A stretch of 64,000 nt of DNA, taken from NCBI RefSeq assembly GCF_900109355.1, contig NZ_FOBF01000002.1, positions 592,430 through 656,429 on the forward strand. The letters are read 5' to 3'. Below are positions 63,404 through 64,000 of the stretch, piece by piece; position 1 is the stretch's first letter, and each line of letters starts with the position of its first letter. The stretch is from Nonomuraea pusilla. Lineage in GTDB: Bacteria > Actinomycetota > Actinomycetes > Streptosporangiales > Streptosporangiaceae. Below the pieces are notes generated by a model, which made no database searches, was not told the DNA's origin, and saw only the letters and a list, made by a program, of their open reading frames with translations. A program made the position numbers and the translations under genes.

Positions 63404-64000
63404 TCAGGAGGAGGAGTCGGTGGGGAAGAGGCGGTGGCGGATCTCCTGCTGGAACTGCCGCAGGGTCATGTCGATGTGCTCGCCGATGAGGTCCGTGGCC
63501 TGGCTCTGGTCGCCGGCCGCGATGGCGGCGCTGATCGCCTGGTGCTGTTCGGCGGCCACCACCAGTGACCCGCCCGCGACGCCGGCCAGCCCTATCGCGC
63601 TGACCTGCCGCTGCAGGCGCTGGACCGACTCCAGGGTGGCGTCGAGGAAGGTGTTGGCGGCAGCTGTGGCGATGGCCCGGTGGAAGGTCTCGTCGGCTCG
63701 GGTGAAGGCGTCGATGTCGTCGTCGGCCGCCGCGTCGGCCGACTGCTGTGCCGCCTGGCGCAGCGCCTTGACCTGGGCGGGGGTGGCGCGCTGCGCGGCC
63801 AGGCGGGTGGCGGCGGTCTCGACCAGACGCCGGAACTCGAACATCTCGTCCACCTGGCGCAGATCGGCGGGCAGGAACCGGGAGAACGACTCCTTCCACA
63901 GCGCGCCGTCCGGCTCGGCGATGTAGATGCCCCGGCCCTTCTGCACCGAGACCCGCCCGAGCGCGGACAGGATCTTCACCGCCTCCCTGACGATCGTCCT
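63404..64000 (-). CDS. FadR-subfamily GntR regulator, N-terminus cut by the window
   Basis: 199 residues visible, frame open to the last base of the window. It begins inside the winged helix (RTIVREAVKILSALGRVSVQKGRGIYI) and continues into an FCD effector domain: EFRRLVETAATRLAA, the metal-binding region DAFTRADETFHRAIATAAAN, VVAAEQHQAISAAIAAGD and LIGEHIDMTL, with the Asp/His ligands typical of FCD. Such regulators sense small carboxylates, such as sugar acids. Its target gene is likely outside the window. About 30-40 N-terminal residues are missing. Confidence 0.92.
   Translation of the reverse strand, partial: RTIVREAVKILSALGRVSVQKGRGIYIAEPDGALWKESFSRFLPADLRQVDEMFEFRRLVETAATRLAAQRATPAQVKALRQAAQQSADAAADDDIDAFTRADETFHRAIATAAANTFLDATLESVQRLQRQVSAIGLAGVAGGSLVVAAEQHQAISAAIAAGDQSQATDLIGEHIDMTLRQFQQEIRHRLFPTDSSS

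Noticed and set aside
1..64000. CRISPR arrays, tRNA or rRNA genes, transposases and integration sites
   Set aside because: No regularly spaced repeats, cloverleaf sequences, transposase motifs or target duplications were recognised by eye; a dedicated search could still find a small element.

Overview
The window is high-GC, densely packed DNA with GTG/TTG starts and many 4-nt start/stop overlaps. SARP and LAL regulators, a type II polyketide synthase, a lanthipeptide cluster, a two-domain laccase and DasR-type operators together point to a filamentous actinomycete. The Streptosporangiales (Nonomuraea/Actinomadura-like) are a reasonable guess, but the genus cannot be fixed from the sequence alone.

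Layout. (1) 1-11.3 kb is the right part of a type II polyketide cluster. It holds a ketosynthase alpha cut by the window edge and a SARP activator with 11-bp-spaced TCGAG boxes upstream. Convergent to these is an eight-gene minus-strand operon: POT-family transporter, chain-length factor, SDR, two ABM monooxygenases, and a complete acetyl-CoA carboxylase (AccD-AccA fusion, BCCP, biotin carboxylase). KS-alpha and CLF, normally adjacent, are 7.5 kb apart on opposite strands. (2) 11.8-21.7 kb is a class II lanthipeptide cluster: orphan ABC ATPase, LanM, LanT, three tandem precursors with equal 36-residue leaders and unrelated cores, a strong terminator and a LAL regulator. (3) 21.9-25.0 kb holds a DHA2 efflux pump, its TetR regulator with palindromic operators, and about 1 kb of gene-poor DNA with a TetR-like relic.

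(4) 25.0-36.3 kb is sugar metabolism: a secreted GH92 alpha-mannosidase; an EamA transporter/GT4 pair; SDR and Gfo/Idh oxidoreductases; and xylA divergent from xylB and a ROK repressor. (5) 36.2-43.0 kb is a seven-gene, tightly overlapping Ebo-type operon: inositol-3-phosphate synthase homologue, UbiA-like EboC, TIM-barrel protein, EboA, TatD-like EboB, EboE and an NPP-type phosphodiesterase. The inositol-phosphate-synthase homologue appears to take the place of EboD, the sugar-phosphate cyclase of the cyanobacterial cluster. This is the best candidate for an undescribed pathway here. (6) 43.1-52.0 kb is a sugar-type ABC importer operon with Gfo/Idh and TIM-barrel enzymes, headed by two divergent paralogous ROK regulators.

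(7) 52.4-64 kb encodes secreted proteins: a 1919-residue ThuA/sorbosone-dehydrogenase/PKD/CBM6 protein; a three-gene copper module with a small laccase; a GH20 hexosaminidase preceded by two DasR-like dre sites; and a FadR-type regulator cut by the right edge.

Sections 1-3 are specialised metabolism and export. Sections 4, 6 and 7 fit extracellular breakdown of mannose-, GlcNAc- and xylose-containing glycans with import and oxidative handling of the products. Section 5 probably makes or moves a membrane-linked cyclitol, which is inference. No tRNA, rRNA, CRISPR array or insertion sequence was recognised.
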